NCBI GenBank assembly: GCA_023266115.1
Contig: JAHFRU010000002.1
Coordinates: forward strand, 62,001 to 126,000
Reading direction: 5' to 3'
Source: Gammaproteobacteria bacterium
GTDB lineage: Bacteria > Pseudomonadota > Gammaproteobacteria > VBWC01
DNA length: 64,000 nucleotides
Shown: piece after piece, positions 16,303 to 26,098 of the stretch
Position numbering within the stretch: position 1 is the stretch's first letter
Layout: each line of letters begins with the position of its first letter
Notes under the pieces: model-generated
What the model saw: only the letters and a program-made list of their open reading frames with translations
What the model was told of the DNA's origin: nothing
Database searches by the model: none
Program-made: the position numbers and the translations under genes

Positions 16303-16662
16303 GTGGACAACAAGAAGCAATCTCGAATTCGTCGTGCGCGCCGCAGTCGCGCCAAAATCCGCGAACTGGGTGCGCATCGCCTGTGTATCTATCGTTCGCC
16401 GCGGCATATCTACGCGCAGCTGATCGCGCCGAACGGTTCAGAGGTGGTGGCGAGCGCCTCCACTCTGGATAAGGAGATACGGCAACAGTTGACCGGTGCA
16501 ACCGGGAATATCGCAGCGGCGCAGGTCGTTGGTGCGGCGGTGGCTAAGCGTGCCGCGAAAGCCGGCATCACGAAAATAGCTTTTGATCGTTCCGGGTACA
16601 GATATCATGGCCGCATCAAGGCGCTAGCCGATGCCGCACGTGAAAATGGCTTGCAATTCTAA
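16303..16662 (+). CDS. rplR: 50S ribosomal protein L18
   Basis: 5S rRNA-binding protein of the central protuberance. It has 119 residues with a GTG start ([20 protein letters not shown]). The blocks [20 protein letters not shown] and [20 protein letters not shown] are conserved. rpsE follows after 8 bases. Confidence 0.99.
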   Translation: MDNKKQSRIRRARRSRAKIRELGAHRLCIYRSPRHIYAQLIAPNGSEVVASASTLDKEIRQQLTGATGNIAAAQVVGAAVAKRAAKAGITKIAFDRSGYRYHGRIKALADAARENGLQF

Positions 16663-16670
16663 GGATATAG

Positions 16671-17180
16671 ATGATGGTTAGTTTTGATGCGCCGCAGTCG
16701 GGGGAAGATCTTCAGGAAAAGCTGGTAAACGTCAACCGCGTCGCCAAGGTAGTGAAAGGCGGGCGGCTGTTTGGCTTCACGGCGCTGGCCGTTGTCGGCG
16801 ACGGGAACGGCAGAATCGGTTTTGGTCGTGGCAAGGCGCGCGAAGTGCCGGCGGCGATCCAGAAAGCGCTGGAGCAGGCGCGCCGTAACATTATCAGTGT
16901 GCCGCTGAAAGAGGGGACGTTGCAGTATCCGATCAAGTCGTCCCACGGTGCGGCGACTGTTTTCATGCAGCCGGCGTCGTCTGGTACGGGCATTATCGCC
17001 GGTGGCGCGATGCGGGCCGTCTTTGAGGTTATGGGTGTACGTGATGTGCTGGCCAAATGCATAGGCAGCCGCAACCCGGTGAACGTCGTGCGTGCCACGG
17101 TTCGTGGCCTGAAGGGTATGACGGACCCGGAGCGGGTGGCCGCCAAACGCGGTAAAACGGTTAAAGAAATTCTGGGGTAG
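16671..17180 (+). CDS. rpsE: 30S ribosomal protein S5
   Basis: S5 controls decoding fidelity and mRNA entry together with S3 and S4. It has 169 residues. The [20 protein letters not shown] block (with the spectinomycin-loop region) and [10 protein letters not shown] end are typical. Two ATGs lie in tandem (16671 and 16674). AAGGA at about 16661-16665 could serve either, so the first residue is uncertain by one. Confidence 0.98.
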   Translation: MMVSFDAPQSGEDLQEKLVNVNRVAKVVKGGRLFGFTALAVVGDGNGRIGFGRGKAREVPAAIQKALEQARRNIISVPLKEGTLQYPIKSSHGAATVFMQPASSGTGIIAGGAMRAVFEVMGVRDVLAKCIGSRNPVNVVRATVRGLKGMTDPERVAAKRGKTVKEILG

Positions 17181-17183
17181 AAG

Positions 17184-17372
17184 ATGGCCGGCAACTCTAA
17201 AATCAAAGTGACATTGACGCGCAGTTTTCATGGGCGGCTGGCATCGCATAAGGCGTGCGTCAGGGGCCTCGGTTTACGTCGAATTAACCATACTGTCGAG
17301 GTGATCGACACGCCGGCGGTGCGCGGGATGATTATCAAGATTGCCTATATGGTCAGCGTTAAGGAAGGTTAA
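17184..17372 (+). CDS. rpmD: 50S ribosomal protein L30
   Basis: Small 50S protein, 62 residues. The core [20 protein letters not shown] is the family signature. It starts 3 bases after rpsE and ends 2 bases before rplO, so it is probably translated by coupled re-initiation. Confidence 0.98.
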   Translation: MAGNSKIKVTLTRSFHGRLASHKACVRGLGLRRINHTVEVIDTPAVRGMIIKIAYMVSVKEG

Positions 17373-17374
17373 CC

Positions 17375-17809
17375 ATGCGTCTCAACTCACTCAGGCCCGC
17401 GAAGGGCAGCAAGCAGGTAAGGCGGCGCCCAGGTCGTGGTATCGGATCCGGGCTAGGCAAAACCGGCGGACGTGGTCACAAGGGTCAAACCTCTCGTGCT
17501 GGCGGGTATCACAAGGTCGGATTCGAAGGCGGTCAGATGCCTCTGCAGCGCCGCCTGCCGAAGATCGGTTTCGTGTCACGTCGCGCCAAACGGACCGAAG
17601 AGGTTCGTTTAACGGAATTGTCCAAGGTTGCGGGCGACGTGGTGACCCTGGAGGCACTGCGTTCCGCAGGCGTCATCGGCCAGCAGGTGACGCGCGCCAA
17701 GGTGATAGCGTCGGGCAAGGTGTCGAAGGCGGTCACGCTGCAAGGCGTGGCGGTTACAAAAGGCGCCCGTGCAGCCATTGAAGCGGCCGGCGGACGGATT
17801 GAGGAATAA
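17375..17809 (+). CDS. rplO: 50S ribosomal protein L15
   Basis: Late-assembly 50S protein. It has 144 residues. The glycine- and basic-rich N-terminus [20 protein letters not shown] and the block [15 protein letters not shown] are diagnostic. secY begins at the very next base after the stop codon. Confidence 0.99.
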   Translation: MRLNSLRPAKGSKQVRRRPGRGIGSGLGKTGGRGHKGQTSRAGGYHKVGFEGGQMPLQRRLPKIGFVSRRAKRTEEVRLTELSKVAGDVVTLEALRSAGVIGQQVTRAKVIASGKVSKAVTLQGVAVTKGARAAIEAAGGRIEE

Positions 17810-19165
17810 GTGGCCGCATCCAGATCAGCGCTAGCGGCAAGTCTGGCGGGTTCAGGCAGTTTTCATGAGCTGAAAGGCCGTTTGCTGTTTGTGCTGGGTG
17901 CGCTGATCGTTTTCCGCGTCGGAGCGCACATTCCTGTTCCGGGGATTGATCCTGTCGCATTGCAGGCCTTGTTTGAACAGCAGCGCGGCACGATTCTCGA
18001 CATGTTCAACATGTTTTCCGGCGGGGCGCTCGGGCGTTTGACGGTATTTGCTCTGGGAGTCATGCCGTATATCTCGGCATCTATCATCATGCAATTGCTG
18101 ACGGTAGTATCGCCGACGCTCGAGCAGATGAAGAAGGAAGGCGAGGCTGGACGCCGCAAGATTACTCAGTACACCCGCTATGGCACGGTGTTTCTGGCGA
18201 TGTTCCAGGCGATTGGCATATCGATTGCCCTGGAAAGCATGCGGGCCGGTAGCCTGCCGGTCGTGATTGAGCCGGGCATCGGCTTCAGGTTTATCGCAGC
18301 GGTCACGCTTGTCACGGGCACGATGTTTTTGATGTGGCTTGGTGAGCAGGTGACCGAGCGTGGTATTGGTAATGGCATTTCGCTGATCATCTTTTCCGGT
18401 ATCGTAGCAGGATTGCCCGCGGCGATCGGCGGCACACTGGAACTCGCCAGCACCGGGGAGTTGAACTGGCTGACCGTGCTTGTTCTTCTGGCGCTGGCCA
18501 GTGGCGTGACTTGGTTCGTCGTATTCGTGGAACGCGGCCAACGACGTATCACGGTGAACTATGCGAAGCGGCAGCAGGGTCGCCGTATCTACGCCGGGCA
18601 ATCGAGTCATTTGCCGCTCAAGATCAACATGGCAGGTGTGATTCCGCCGATCTTCGCCTCGAGTATCATCCTGTTTCCCAGCACGCTGGGAAGCTGGTTC
18701 GGACAGGCTGAGGGTTTGGGGTGGCTGAGCGACCTCGCGTCGACATTGTCGCCGGGCCAGCCGGTTTACGTTATTTTTTACGCGATTGCGATTATATTTT
18801 TCTGTTTTTTCTACACCGCCCTCGTATTTAATCCGAAGGATACGGCGGAGAACCTGAAAAAGTCCGGGGCGTTCATTCCGGGTATACGGCCGGGCGAGCA
18901 GACGACCCGCTATATTGATTCCGTCATGACACGGCTGACCGCAGCAGGCGCCATATATATAACAGGGGTATGTCTGTTGCCGGAGTTTCTAATTGTTTAC
19001 TGGAATGTCCCGTTTTACTTCGGCGGAACATCGTTGCTGATCATCGTGGTGGTCGTCATGGATTTTATGAGCCAGGTTCAGGCGCACCTGATGTCACACC
19101 AGTATGAAGGGCTGCTGAAAAAGGCGAACCTGAAAGGTCACGGCAGGTCAGGCCTGATGCGCTGA
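17810..19165 (+). CDS. secY: Preprotein translocase subunit SecY
   Basis: Channel-forming subunit of the SecYEG translocon in the inner membrane. It has 451 residues and starts with GTG directly after the rplO stop. About ten membrane segments are visible. Family marks include the plug/TM2 region ([20 protein letters not shown]), the cytosolic loop [16 protein letters not shown], and the C-terminal region ending GRSGLMR. It lies at the end of the spc cluster, as in most bacteria, with rpmJ just downstream. Confidence 0.99.
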   Translation: MAASRSALAASLAGSGSFHELKGRLLFVLGALIVFRVGAHIPVPGIDPVALQALFEQQRGTILDMFNMFSGGALGRLTVFALGVMPYISASIIMQLLTVVSPTLEQMKKEGEAGRRKITQYTRYGTVFLAMFQAIGISIALESMRAGSLPVVIEPGIGFRFIAAVTLVTGTMFLMWLGEQVTERGIGNGISLIIFSGIVAGLPAAIGGTLELASTGELNWLTVLVLLALASGVTWFVVFVERGQRRITVNYAKRQQGRRIYAGQSSHLPLKINMAGVIPPIFASSIILFPSTLGSWFGQAEGLGWLSDLASTLSPGQPVYVIFYAIAIIFFCFFYTALVFNPKDTAENLKKSGAFIPGIRPGEQTTRYIDSVMTRLTAAGAIYITGVCLLPEFLIVYWNVPFYFGGTSLLIIVVVVMDFMSQVQAHLMSHQYEGLLKKANLKGHGRSGLMR

Positions 19166-19192
19166 AAATTAATTCGTTAGTGGAGAAATATC

Positions 19193-19306
19193 ATGAAAGT
19201 TCGTGCATCGGTGAAGAAAATATGCCGGAATTGCAAAGTTATTCGTCGCGGCGGTGTGGTGCGGGTCATATGCTCGAACGGTCGGCACAAGCAGCGCCAG
19301 GGCTAG
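19193..19306 (+). CDS. rpmJ: 50S ribosomal protein L36 (zinc type)
   Basis: Very small 50S protein of 37 residues, [15 protein letters not shown] followed by a basic segment, ending HKQRQG. Cys11, Cys14, Cys27 and His32 form the expected CCCH zinc site, so this is the zinc-requiring form; no zinc-free copy is in the window. It starts 27 bases after secY, with GGAG upstream. It closes the spc cluster; a likely promoter for the alpha cluster lies in the 95 bases that follow. Confidence 0.97.
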   Translation: MKVRASVKKICRNCKVIRRGGVVRVICSNGRHKQRQG

Positions 19307-19328
19307 GCGCCGGATTTCGGGGTTTTGA

Positions 19329-19356
19329 TTGATTTTGGCGTGTGGCACAGTATAAA
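19329..19356 (+). promoter_or_regulatory. Probable promoter of the alpha operon
   Basis: In the rpmJ-rpsM gap, TATAAA at 19351-19356 (followed by AT) resembles a -10 box, and TTGATT at 19329-19334 is a plausible -35 with 16 bases between. Transcription would start near 19363, leaving about 40 bases before rpsM. E. coli also has a promoter at this position. In E. coli, S4 represses the operon through a pseudoknot in this leader; I could not fold it by eye. Confidence 0.5.
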
Positions 19357-19401
19357 ATCGCCTATTTTTCAGTTAGGTCGGTGATCTAGAGGATAGTCTT
19401 G

Positions 19402-19758
19402 ATGGCACGTATAGTTGGCGTAAATATACCGGTAAACAAGCACGCGGAAATCGCGTTGACGTCGATTTACGGCGTCGGTCGGTCGCGCGCGCGTCAAATT
19501 TGTTCAGCGGCCGGTGTTAGTCCCGCCGCCAAGATCAAGGACCTTTCCGAAGGCGAAATCGAAGGCCTGCGTACCGAGGTCGCCAGGTTTCGCGTCGAAG
19601 GTGATTTGCGCCGCGAGATCTCGATGAATATTAAGCGTTTGATGGATCTTGGCGCCTATCGCGGGTTGCGTCATCGGCGCGGTCTGCCAGTGCGCGGTCA
19701 GCGCACCCGAACCAACGCGCGTACCCGCAAGGGTCCGCCCAAGGCCATTAGAAAATAA
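19402..19758 (+). CDS. rpsM: 30S ribosomal protein S13
   Basis: Head protein that forms intersubunit bridges with 50S and touches P-site tRNA. I chose ATG at 19402 ([19 protein letters not shown]; 118 residues, equal to E. coli) with AGAGGA at 19388-19393 as Shine-Dalgarno. A TTG one codon earlier is unlikely. The tail [19 protein letters not shown] is conserved. It is the first gene of the alpha cluster. Confidence 0.98.
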   Translation: MARIVGVNIPVNKHAEIALTSIYGVGRSRARQICSAAGVSPAAKIKDLSEGEIEGLRTEVARFRVEGDLRREISMNIKRLMDLGAYRGLRHRRGLPVRGQRTRTNARTRKGPPKAIRK

Positions 19759-19777
19759 CCGGAGTGTATGAACTAGT

Positions 19778-20167
19778 ATGGCGAAGGTAAGCACACGGCC
19801 CCGCAAGCGGGTCAAGAAGAGCGTTTCGGATGCGATAGCGCATATCTACTCGACGTTTAACAATACGATCGTCACGATCACCGACCGCCAGGGAAACACC
19901 CTGGGCTGGGCGACGTCGGGGGGGTCCGGATTCCGTGGCTCACGCAAGAGCACGCCTTTTGCGGCGCAGGTAGCGGCCGAGACCGCGGCCCGTGCTGTCA
20001 AGGAATTCGGTGTAACGAATCTTGATGTACTGGTCAAGGGTCCGGGGCCGGGCCGTGATTCTGCCGTGCGAGCGCTGCATTCGTCCGGACTTAAAATCAA
20101 TTCGATCAGTGACACGACGCCGATTCCGCATAACGGATGTCGCCCCCCCAAGAGACGCAGGGTTTAA
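19778..20167 (+). CDS. rpsK: 30S ribosomal protein S11
   Basis: Platform protein near the E site that contacts S7 and mRNA. It has 129 residues. [20 protein letters not shown] and [19 protein letters not shown] are diagnostic. It follows rpsM by 19 bases and precedes rpsD by 16 bases. Confidence 0.99.
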   Translation: MAKVSTRPRKRVKKSVSDAIAHIYSTFNNTIVTITDRQGNTLGWATSGGSGFRGSRKSTPFAAQVAAETAARAVKEFGVTNLDVLVKGPGPGRDSAVRALHSSGLKINSISDTTPIPHNGCRPPKRRRV

Positions 20168-20183
20168 GAACGGAGTGTAATAC

Positions 20184-20810
20184 GTGGCAAAGTATATTGG
20201 ATCCAAATGTCGTTTGTGCCGTCGTCAGGGCCAGAAACTCTTTCTGAAGGGCGAAAAGTGCTATACATCGAAATGCGCGGTCGAGAACAGAAGTTTCCCG
20301 CCGGGCCAACACGGCCAGAGACGCACCCGCATTACCGATTACGGAACCCAGTTGCGCGAAAAGCAGAAATTGCGCTGGATTTATGGCGTTCTTGAGCGTC
20401 AGTTTCGCCGTTATTACAAAGAGGCATCGCGGCGTAAAGGGGCCACCGGTGAGGCGTTGTTGCAACTTCTTGAGGGGCGGCTCGACAACGTCGTCTACCG
20501 GATGGGGTTTGGCGCGTCGCGGACGGAAGCTCGGCAGCTCGTACGGCATAACGGGGTGACGGTAAATGCCAGGAAGGTAAATATTCCGAGTTACCAGGTG
20601 ACGCCGAACGACGTGATCGCCGTTTCCGAGCACGCGAAGCAGCAATTACGCGTCAAGGCTGCGGTGCAGGTCGCGCAGCAGCGAGATGTCGTTGACTGGA
20701 TCGAGATGGATTTTGAAAAAATGCAGGGTATTTTCAAGACGCGTCCGGAGCGCAGCGATCTGCCCGCAGAGATCAACGAGCACTTGGTTGTTGAGTTGTA
20801 TTCGAAATAA
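20184..20810 (+). CDS. rpsD: 30S ribosomal protein S4 (cysteine-rich form)
   Basis: Primary 16S rRNA binder that nucleates the 5' domain and affects accuracy. It has 208 residues with a GTG start ([17 protein letters not shown]). The N-terminal region carries four cysteines (C9, C12, then two in GEKCYTSKC), a pattern that forms a zinc finger in Thermus S4 but is lost in E. coli S4. The S4 RNA-binding domain [20 protein letters not shown] lies mid-protein. Confidence 0.99.
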   Translation: MAKYIGSKCRLCRRQGQKLFLKGEKCYTSKCAVENRSFPPGQHGQRRTRITDYGTQLREKQKLRWIYGVLERQFRRYYKEASRRKGATGEALLQLLEGRLDNVVYRMGFGASRTEARQLVRHNGVTVNARKVNIPSYQVTPNDVIAVSEHAKQQLRVKAAVQVAQQRDVVDWIEMDFEKMQGIFKTRPERSDLPAEINEHLVVELYSK

Positions 20811-20878
20811 GTCAGTAATTGGCGTCAGCATCATGATCTGATGCGATCGGTTACCAGTCCTGACAGAGAGGATTTTTC

Positions 20879-21883
20879 ATGACGCGCAAAGTAACAGAGT
20901 TTTTGAAGCCACGAATTGTTGATCTGCAGATATTCAGCAATTCCCATGCAAAGGTAACGCTGGAGCCTTTGGAACGCGGTTTTGGCCACACGCTGGGCAA
21001 CGCATTACGGCGCATTTTGCTGTCGTCGATGCCGGGCAGTGCCGTGACCGAGGTCGAGATAAACGGCGTGCTTCACGAGTACACGACGATTGAGGGTGTC
21101 CAGGAGGACGTTATCGATGTCGTATTAAATTTGAAGGGACTCGCGTTTATTTTGCACGACCGCGATTCGGTGTCCTTGACGCTTAAGAAGAAGGGGCCGG
21201 GCCCGGTGCGCGCGAGCGACATTGAACTCACCCATGATATCGAACTTGTCAATCCTGAACATTTGATTGCCAACCTGACCAATTCGGGCGAGTTGAACAT
21301 GACCCTGAAGGTGGAGAAGGGGCGTGGTTATCAGCCGGCGAGTGTTCGTGAGGACAGTGAGCAGGAGCGTCCTATAGGCGTCCTGCAGCTCGATGCCTCG
21401 TTCAGCCCGGTTTCGCGAGTTTCGTATGTAGTCGAGAGCGCGCGCGTCGAGCAGCGTACCGACCTCGACAAGCTGGTGATAGACCTCGTGACCAACGGCA
21501 CCATCGAGCCGGAAGAAGCGATACGCCGCGCGGCCACGATTCTTAAGGACCAGCTCACGGTATTTGTCGACCTGCAAAGCAAGGATGAAACCTTGCCGGC
21601 GCGTCCGGAACAGGAGATCGACCCAATTCTGCTGCGCCCGGTGGACGACCTCGAACTGACCGTGCGGTCGGCGAATTGTCTGAAGGCGGAAAATATCTAT
21701 TACATCGGTGATCTGATCCAGCGTACCGAAGTCGAGTTGTTGAAGACCCCTAATCTGGGCAAAAAGTCACTGACAGAAATCAAGGACGTGCTCGCGACCA
21801 ACGGCCTGTCGCTGGGGATGCGGCTGGAGAACTGGCCGCCCCCCGGTTTGAAGGCGCCGGAAGAAGAGAAAGCAACTGCCTGA
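20879..21883 (+). CDS. rpoA: RNA polymerase alpha subunit
   Basis: Dimerises to scaffold assembly of RNA polymerase; its C-terminal domain binds UP elements and activators. It has 334 residues. The assembly domain shows [20 protein letters not shown], and the C-terminal domain shows [19 protein letters not shown], including the DNA-contacting helix region. This CTD is the expected target of PhoB-type activators encoded later in the window. rpsD lies 68 bases upstream and rplQ 28 bases downstream. Confidence 0.99.
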   Translation: MTRKVTEFLKPRIVDLQIFSNSHAKVTLEPLERGFGHTLGNALRRILLSSMPGSAVTEVEINGVLHEYTTIEGVQEDVIDVVLNLKGLAFILHDRDSVSLTLKKKGPGPVRASDIELTHDIELVNPEHLIANLTNSGELNMTLKVEKGRGYQPASVREDSEQERPIGVLQLDASFSPVSRVSYVVESARVEQRTDLDKLVIDLVTNGTIEPEEAIRRAATILKDQLTVFVDLQSKDETLPARPEQEIDPILLRPVDDLELTVRSANCLKAENIYYIGDLIQRTEVELLKTPNLGKKSLTEIKDVLATNGLSLGMRLENWPPPGLKAPEEEKATA

Positions 21884-21911
21884 TCGAGTAGGGTAAACCG
21901 GAGTTTAAGAA

Positions 21912-22307
21912 ATGCGTCATCGTAACAGTGGCCGACAACTGAGCCGCAACAGCAGTCACCGCAAGGCCATGTTCAGGAACATGGCTACATCGTTGCTGAA
22001 ACATGAGATCATCCGCACCACGGTGCCGAAGGCGAAGGAGTTGCGTCGTGTGGCGGAACCCCTCATTACGCTGGCCAAGAACGACAGCGTAGCGAAGCGT
22101 CGTCTCGCCTATAGCAGATTGCGCGACCGCGAGATCGTCACTAAATTGTTCAGTGAGTTGGGGCCGCGCTACAAGGCACGTCCCGGCGGCTATCTGCGGA
22201 TACTGAAGACCGGTTTCCGGGTCGGTGATAACGCGCCGATGGCGATTGTCGAGTTGGTTGATCGTCCGCAACCCGGCTCGGCCGGCGAGGAATCCTCCGC
22301 GGAGTAG
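21912..22307 (+). CDS. rplQ: 50S ribosomal protein L17
   Basis: 50S protein near the tunnel exit. It has 131 residues, with the canonical start [20 protein letters not shown]. The acidic C-terminal tail (AGEESSAE) is species-variable. It is the last gene of the alpha cluster, with a strong terminator 18 bases after its stop. Confidence 0.99.
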   Translation: MRHRNSGRQLSRNSSHRKAMFRNMATSLLKHEIIRTTVPKAKELRRVAEPLITLAKNDSVAKRRLAYSRLRDREIVTKLFSELGPRYKARPGGYLRILKTGFRVGDNAPMAIVELVDRPQPGSAGEESSAE

Positions 22308-22324
22308 ACGGAATAGCCGAATAG

Positions 22325-22353
22325 AAAAACCGGGCATCTGCCCGGTTTTTTAT
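22325..22353 (+). terminator. Rho-independent terminator of the alpha operon
   Basis: The hairpin AAACCGGGCA-TCT-TGCCCGGTTT-type stem, with a three- to four-base loop, is followed by TTTTTAT. It ends the long ribosomal transcript directly after rplQ. Confidence 0.85.
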
Positions 22354-22419
22354 TTGAGTCTACCTGCTCATGGTCGATACGCGAATGACCATCGAACGCC
22401 GGCCGCCGTTTGGCAACAG

Positions 22420-23190
22420 ATGCTGGTGATATATACAGACTTCGGCATTGGCCCGTATACGGGGCAGGTCAAGGCCGTATTGTGTCGTCAGGCGCCCGGC
22501 GTCCCGGTCATTGACCTGGCTTGCGACGCGCCATCATGTAATCCGCAGGCGTCTGCCTATCTGCTTGCTGCGTTACTGGAACCCATCCCCCAGGATGCGG
22601 TTGTTCTGGGAGTCGTGGACCCCGGCGTCGGTAACGACCATCGCAAACCCGTCATCGTTAACGTTGATGGCCGCTGGTTCGTCGGGCCGGACAACGGGCT
22701 GTTCAGTGTCGTCGCGATGCGCGGTCGGGAGCTGAATTGCTGGGACGTCGAGTGGTTGCCAGCGCATCTGTCAGCCAGCTTTCATGGCCGCGATCTTTTC
22801 GCACCGCTTGCCGCTCGGCTCGCCCGCGGTGGTGATCCCCCGGGACAGGAGCGCCGACCGGCAGATTTGGTGGGCAATGACTGGCCCGCAGATCTTCATC
22901 AGATCATTTACATCGACTATTTTGGAAACGCGGTGACGGGAGTTCGCGCATCCAGTGTGGCGGCCGGCGCGCGCGTCAGCGTTGGTGGCATTACGCTGCC
23001 GCGGGCATGCACTTTTTCAGACGTGCCAGCGGGTGGCGGATTCTGTTATAAGAACGCCTTCGGGTTGCTTGAAATTGCCGTTAATTGCGGGCGGGCAGAC
23101 GCCGTGTTCAGCGTCGGAATCGGGGACGCGGTCGATGTTATGGACCAGGGCCAAGTAGCTTGTTCCGCAAAGTCATCGCGCAACGAGTGA
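22420..23190 (+). CDS. SAM hydroxide adenosyltransferase family protein (DUF62)
   Basis: Members of this family (PF01887) hydrolyse S-adenosylmethionine to adenosine and methionine; relatives are SAM-dependent halogenases. The 256-residue protein shows the family motifs in order: YTDFG at the N-terminus, DPGVG near residue 67, PDNGL near residue 91, and SFHGRDLFAPLAA near residue 122. Its C-terminal domain carries YIDYFGNAVTG and a YKNAFGLLEIAVN motif. I placed the start at ATG 22420 because YTDFG normally begins within a few residues of the N-terminus; its ribosome site is weak. The family assignment is secure, but the in vivo role is inferred. Confidence 0.9.
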   Translation: MLVIYTDFGIGPYTGQVKAVLCRQAPGVPVIDLACDAPSCNPQASAYLLAALLEPIPQDAVVLGVVDPGVGNDHRKPVIVNVDGRWFVGPDNGLFSVVAMRGRELNCWDVEWLPAHLSASFHGRDLFAPLAARLARGGDPPGQERRPADLVGNDWPADLHQIIYIDYFGNAVTGVRASSVAAGARVSVGGITLPRACTFSDVPAGGGFCYKNAFGLLEIAVNCGRADAVFSVGIGDAVDVMDQGQVACSAKSSRNE

Positions 23191-23257
23191 CGGCTGGTTT
23201 GTCGTGCCAGCAAACGCACACTATGCAACGTACTGGAAACGCGACGGTAACACCGCT

Positions 23258-24462
23258 ATGACCAATGTATTCGCCAAGTGGTACCGAAAGTATTTCTCTG
23301 ATCCGGAGAGCGTTATCCTGGCGGTACTGCTGCTGGCCGGGCTCGCCGTGGTTGTTTTCATGGGCGATATGCTGGCGCCTGTGCTGGCCGCTGCGATTGT
23401 CGCCTACCTCCTTGAAGGGCTGGTGCACATGCTCGAGCGTTATGGCGCGCCGCGATTCCCGACCGTCATGGTTGTGTTCGTGATATTTCTGGCGTTCTTG
23501 CTGGTCGTCACGTTCGGCTTTATTCCGTTGTTGTCGCGGCAGTTGACGCAGTTGGTACACGAACTGCCAAACATGATTGCGCAGGGGCAGCAGGCGCTGC
23601 TGCGGCTTCCCGAACTCTATCCGAACTTTGTTTCGGAGGATCAGGTAAAGGAACTGTCGGTGGCGATCCGGACTGCTGTCGGGTCGTTGGGACAGCGCGT
23701 CGCGTCGTTATCGCTGGCCTCTATCGCCGGGTTATTTGCGTTGCTGGTTTATCTGGTACTGGTGCCGGTACTCGTATTCTTTTTTCTCAAGGACAAGGCG
23801 CAGATATTTCAGTGGCTGGGCGGCGTTTTGCCCCGTGAGCGCAAACTCGCGATGCGGCTATGGAATGAAATGAGAATCTGCAGATCGGTAATTACGTCCG
23901 CGGAAAGTTTACCGAGATACTGATTGTTGGCAGTGTGAGTTATCTAGTCTTCGTGCTGATGGGGCTGAATTTCGCCATGTTGCTCGGCGCGCTGGTGGGG
24001 CTCTCGGTCATTATTCCGTATATCGGCGCTGCCGTAGTCACGGTACCGGTCGCGTTGATCGCGTATTTTCAATGGGGATGGAGTGCTGATCTGGCGTGTT
24101 TGATGGTTGCCTACGGCATTATCCAGGCGCTTGATGGCAACGTGCTGGTGCCATTGCTGTTCTTAGAGGCGGTGAATCTTCACCCCGTCGCGATCATCGT
24201 GGCAGTGCTGGTGTTCGGCGGTGTCTGGGGTTTCTGGGGGGTGTTTTTTGCGATACCGCTCGCGACGCTGGTCAAGGCGATCCTGAATTCATGGCCCAGG
24301 GTTGAGGATGCCGTGGCGGACGCGACGACCTGGCGTCGTACGGCTGGCACGTGTGTCACGCGGGGATCTGCTGCACGCAGGTCAGCTTTACAGCCCCTTG
24401 GCCGCCGCGAGCACTTCGTCTACATGCCCGGCGACCTTGACCTTGCGCCATTCGTTGCGTAG
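23258..24462 (+). pseudogene. perM: PerM / AI-2E-family permease, frameshifted
   Basis: A multi-membrane-segment transporter of the AI-2E exporter (PerM, UPF0118) family, broken by a frameshift. The first half begins MTNVFAKWYRKYF and runs to WNEM. Two extra bases (AG at 23873-23874) shift the frame and bring a stop at 23921-23923. Removing them restores [19 protein letters not shown] and the conserved second half ([19 protein letters not shown]), for about 400 residues in all. The restored C-terminus also runs past the usual family end and overlaps bcp by 75 bases. This is either a real, probably recent, mutation or an assembly error. E. coli also has perM in the same chromosomal neighbourhood as bcp. 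Confidence 0.85.
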
Positions 24463-24855
24463 CACGCCTTTTCCATCGATCAGGAAGGTGCTGCGTTCAA
24501 TGCCGATGACCTGCTTGCCATACATGTTCTTCGGTTTGATGACGTCAAATATCCTGCAGGCGGTTTCATCGGCGTCGGAAAGCAGATCGAACGGAAATTC
24601 CTGCCGGCCCTTGAAGTTCTCGTGCGACTTGATGGTATCGCGGGATATCCCCAATACGACGGTGTTGGCACGCCGGAACCTGGCGTGATTATCACGAAAT
24701 CCCTGTCCCTCCAGCGTGCATCCGGGCGTGTTGTCCTTCGGGTAGAAATACAGCACAACATTGTGTCCCTTGAGCGCCGATAGCCTGACCTTCTTGTCGC
24801 CGGTAGCCGGTAGCTCAAAGTCTGGGACGGGTTTGCCGGTGGTTGCTGTCGTCAT
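24388..24855 (-). CDS. bcp: Thiol peroxidase, Bcp/PrxQ family
   Basis: Peroxiredoxin that reduces hydrogen peroxide and organic hydroperoxides. It has 155 residues. The peroxidatic cysteine lies in [13 protein letters not shown] (Cys46). The resolving cysteine found five residues later in E. coli Bcp is replaced (GQGFRDN), so it would need another cysteine (the one in ETACRIFDV) or an external thiol. The C-terminal block [17 protein letters not shown] is typical. It converges on and overlaps the damaged perM, and is divergent from dapA across 367 bases. Confidence 0.96.
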   Translation of the reverse strand: MTTATTGKPVPDFELPATGDKKVRLSALKGHNVVLYFYPKDNTPGCTLEGQGFRDNHARFRRANTVVLGISRDTIKSHENFKGRQEFPFDLLSDADETACRIFDVIKPKNMYGKQVIGIERSTFLIDGKGVLRNEWRKVKVAGHVDEVLAAAKGL

Positions 24856-25222
24856 GGTTTGATCTCCTGGGCCTGCGTGACTGTTTACGGCATGTTGCCG
24901 GCGGTGCCGCCGCTGCTGTTTCGATTATGTAATAGTATCGCGCTGCGATTTCGCTAACGCCAGCGCTGCCGCCAGATTCATCCCCTCACAAAGCTTCATG
25001 AATTGATGAAGCCGAGCGGGGATCGTTAATCGGCGGGACTAGTTAACCGGTTACCTCAAACGCGCCCATCGGTGCCGCGCTGCCTTCCAGCGGTTAATTC
25101 GCGGCAGGCTACGCGGATCGGTGTACGAGCGAAAAAACCAGCGAATTGCCGCCGGTTGACGTCCTTGTTTTCAGGACGGCCCCTGCGTAACATGAAGCCG
25201 TTTTCTTTAGCGGAGAGTATCC
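24856..25222. other. Divergent intergenic region bcp/dapA
   Basis: 367 bases without a supported gene. In E. coli gcvR lies between bcp and dapA; I see no coding remnant of it here. Two symmetric sequences stand out: a hairpin GCTTCAT/ATGAAGC (24993-24999 with 25006-25012, six-base loop) and the palindrome TAACCGGTTA (25044-25053). Either could be an operator, but nothing identifies the binding protein. GGAGAG before 25223 is the dapA ribosome site. Confidence 0.5.
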
Positions 25223-26098
25223 ATGTTTCACGGCAGTATCGTGGCGTTGGTGACGCCCATGCACGCTGATGGCGCGGTTGATCACGAAAGCCTCGAAAAA
25301 CTCGTCGAATTTCATGTCAATAATGGCACCGACGGGATCGTCGCCATGGGTACCACCGGCGAAAGCGCGACGTTTGACGAAAAGGAACACTGCGGCGTCA
25401 TTCGTGATGTCGTCCGGATGGTGCGTGGGCGCATTCCGGTAATCGCCGGCACCGGGGCAAATTCAACACGTGAGGCGATTGATCTGACGCGCTGCGGCAT
25501 GCAGGGAGGCGCGGACGCCTGTCTGCTGGTGACTCCGTATTACAACAAGCCGACGCAAGAAGGGCTGTTCCTCCATCACAAGCGGGTGGCCGAAACGGTG
25601 CCGATTCCGCAGATTCTCTACAACGTACCGGGACGCACCTGTTGTGACATGTTGCCGGAAACGGTGGAGCGTCTGTCATCTATTCCCAATATCGTTGGCA
25701 TCAAGGAGGCCACCGGTGATCTCGATCGTGCGCGCGAGATACTGAAGCGTTGCGGTGACCGGCTGGATCTTTACAGCGGTGACGATGCGACCGCGATGGA
25801 ATTTATTTTTCTGGGGGGCAAGGGCGATATCTCGGTGACGGCGAATGTTGCACCCGCGGCGATGCACGCGATGTGTGCCGCGGCACTGGCGGGTGATCGG
25901 AGCAAGGCTGAGGAAATTAACGGTGGCATCGCCGAGCTGCATAAGGTCTTGTTCGTCGAGTCCAATCCGATTCCGGTGAAATGGGCGCTCCACGAAATGG
26001 GGTTGATACCGCCCGGCATACGCCTGCCGTTGACCCCGCTCGCAGTCCGGTACCACGACCCGGTGCGAAAAGCCTTGAAAAATGCAGGTGCGCTCTGA
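25223..26098 (+). CDS. dapA: 4-hydroxy-tetrahydrodipicolinate synthase
   Basis: Condenses pyruvate with aspartate semialdehyde, the first committed step to lysine and meso-diaminopimelate for peptidoglycan. It has 291 residues. The family motifs are GTTGES (residues about 43-48), the catalytic tyrosine in YNVPGRT (about 133), and the Schiff-base lysine in GIKEATGD (about 161). The start follows GGAGAG. The stop overlaps the next gene as TGATG, so the small lipoprotein is translationally coupled. The order dapA-bamC-purC matches E. coli. Confidence 0.99.
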   Translation: MFHGSIVALVTPMHADGAVDHESLEKLVEFHVNNGTDGIVAMGTTGESATFDEKEHCGVIRDVVRMVRGRIPVIAGTGANSTREAIDLTRCGMQGGADACLLVTPYYNKPTQEGLFLHHKRVAETVPIPQILYNVPGRTCCDMLPETVERLSSIPNIVGIKEATGDLDRAREILKRCGDRLDLYSGDDATAMEFIFLGGKGDISVTANVAPAAMHAMCAAALAGDRSKAEEINGGIAELHKVLFVESNPIPVKWALHEMGLIPPGIRLPLTPLAVRYHDPVRKALKNAGAL

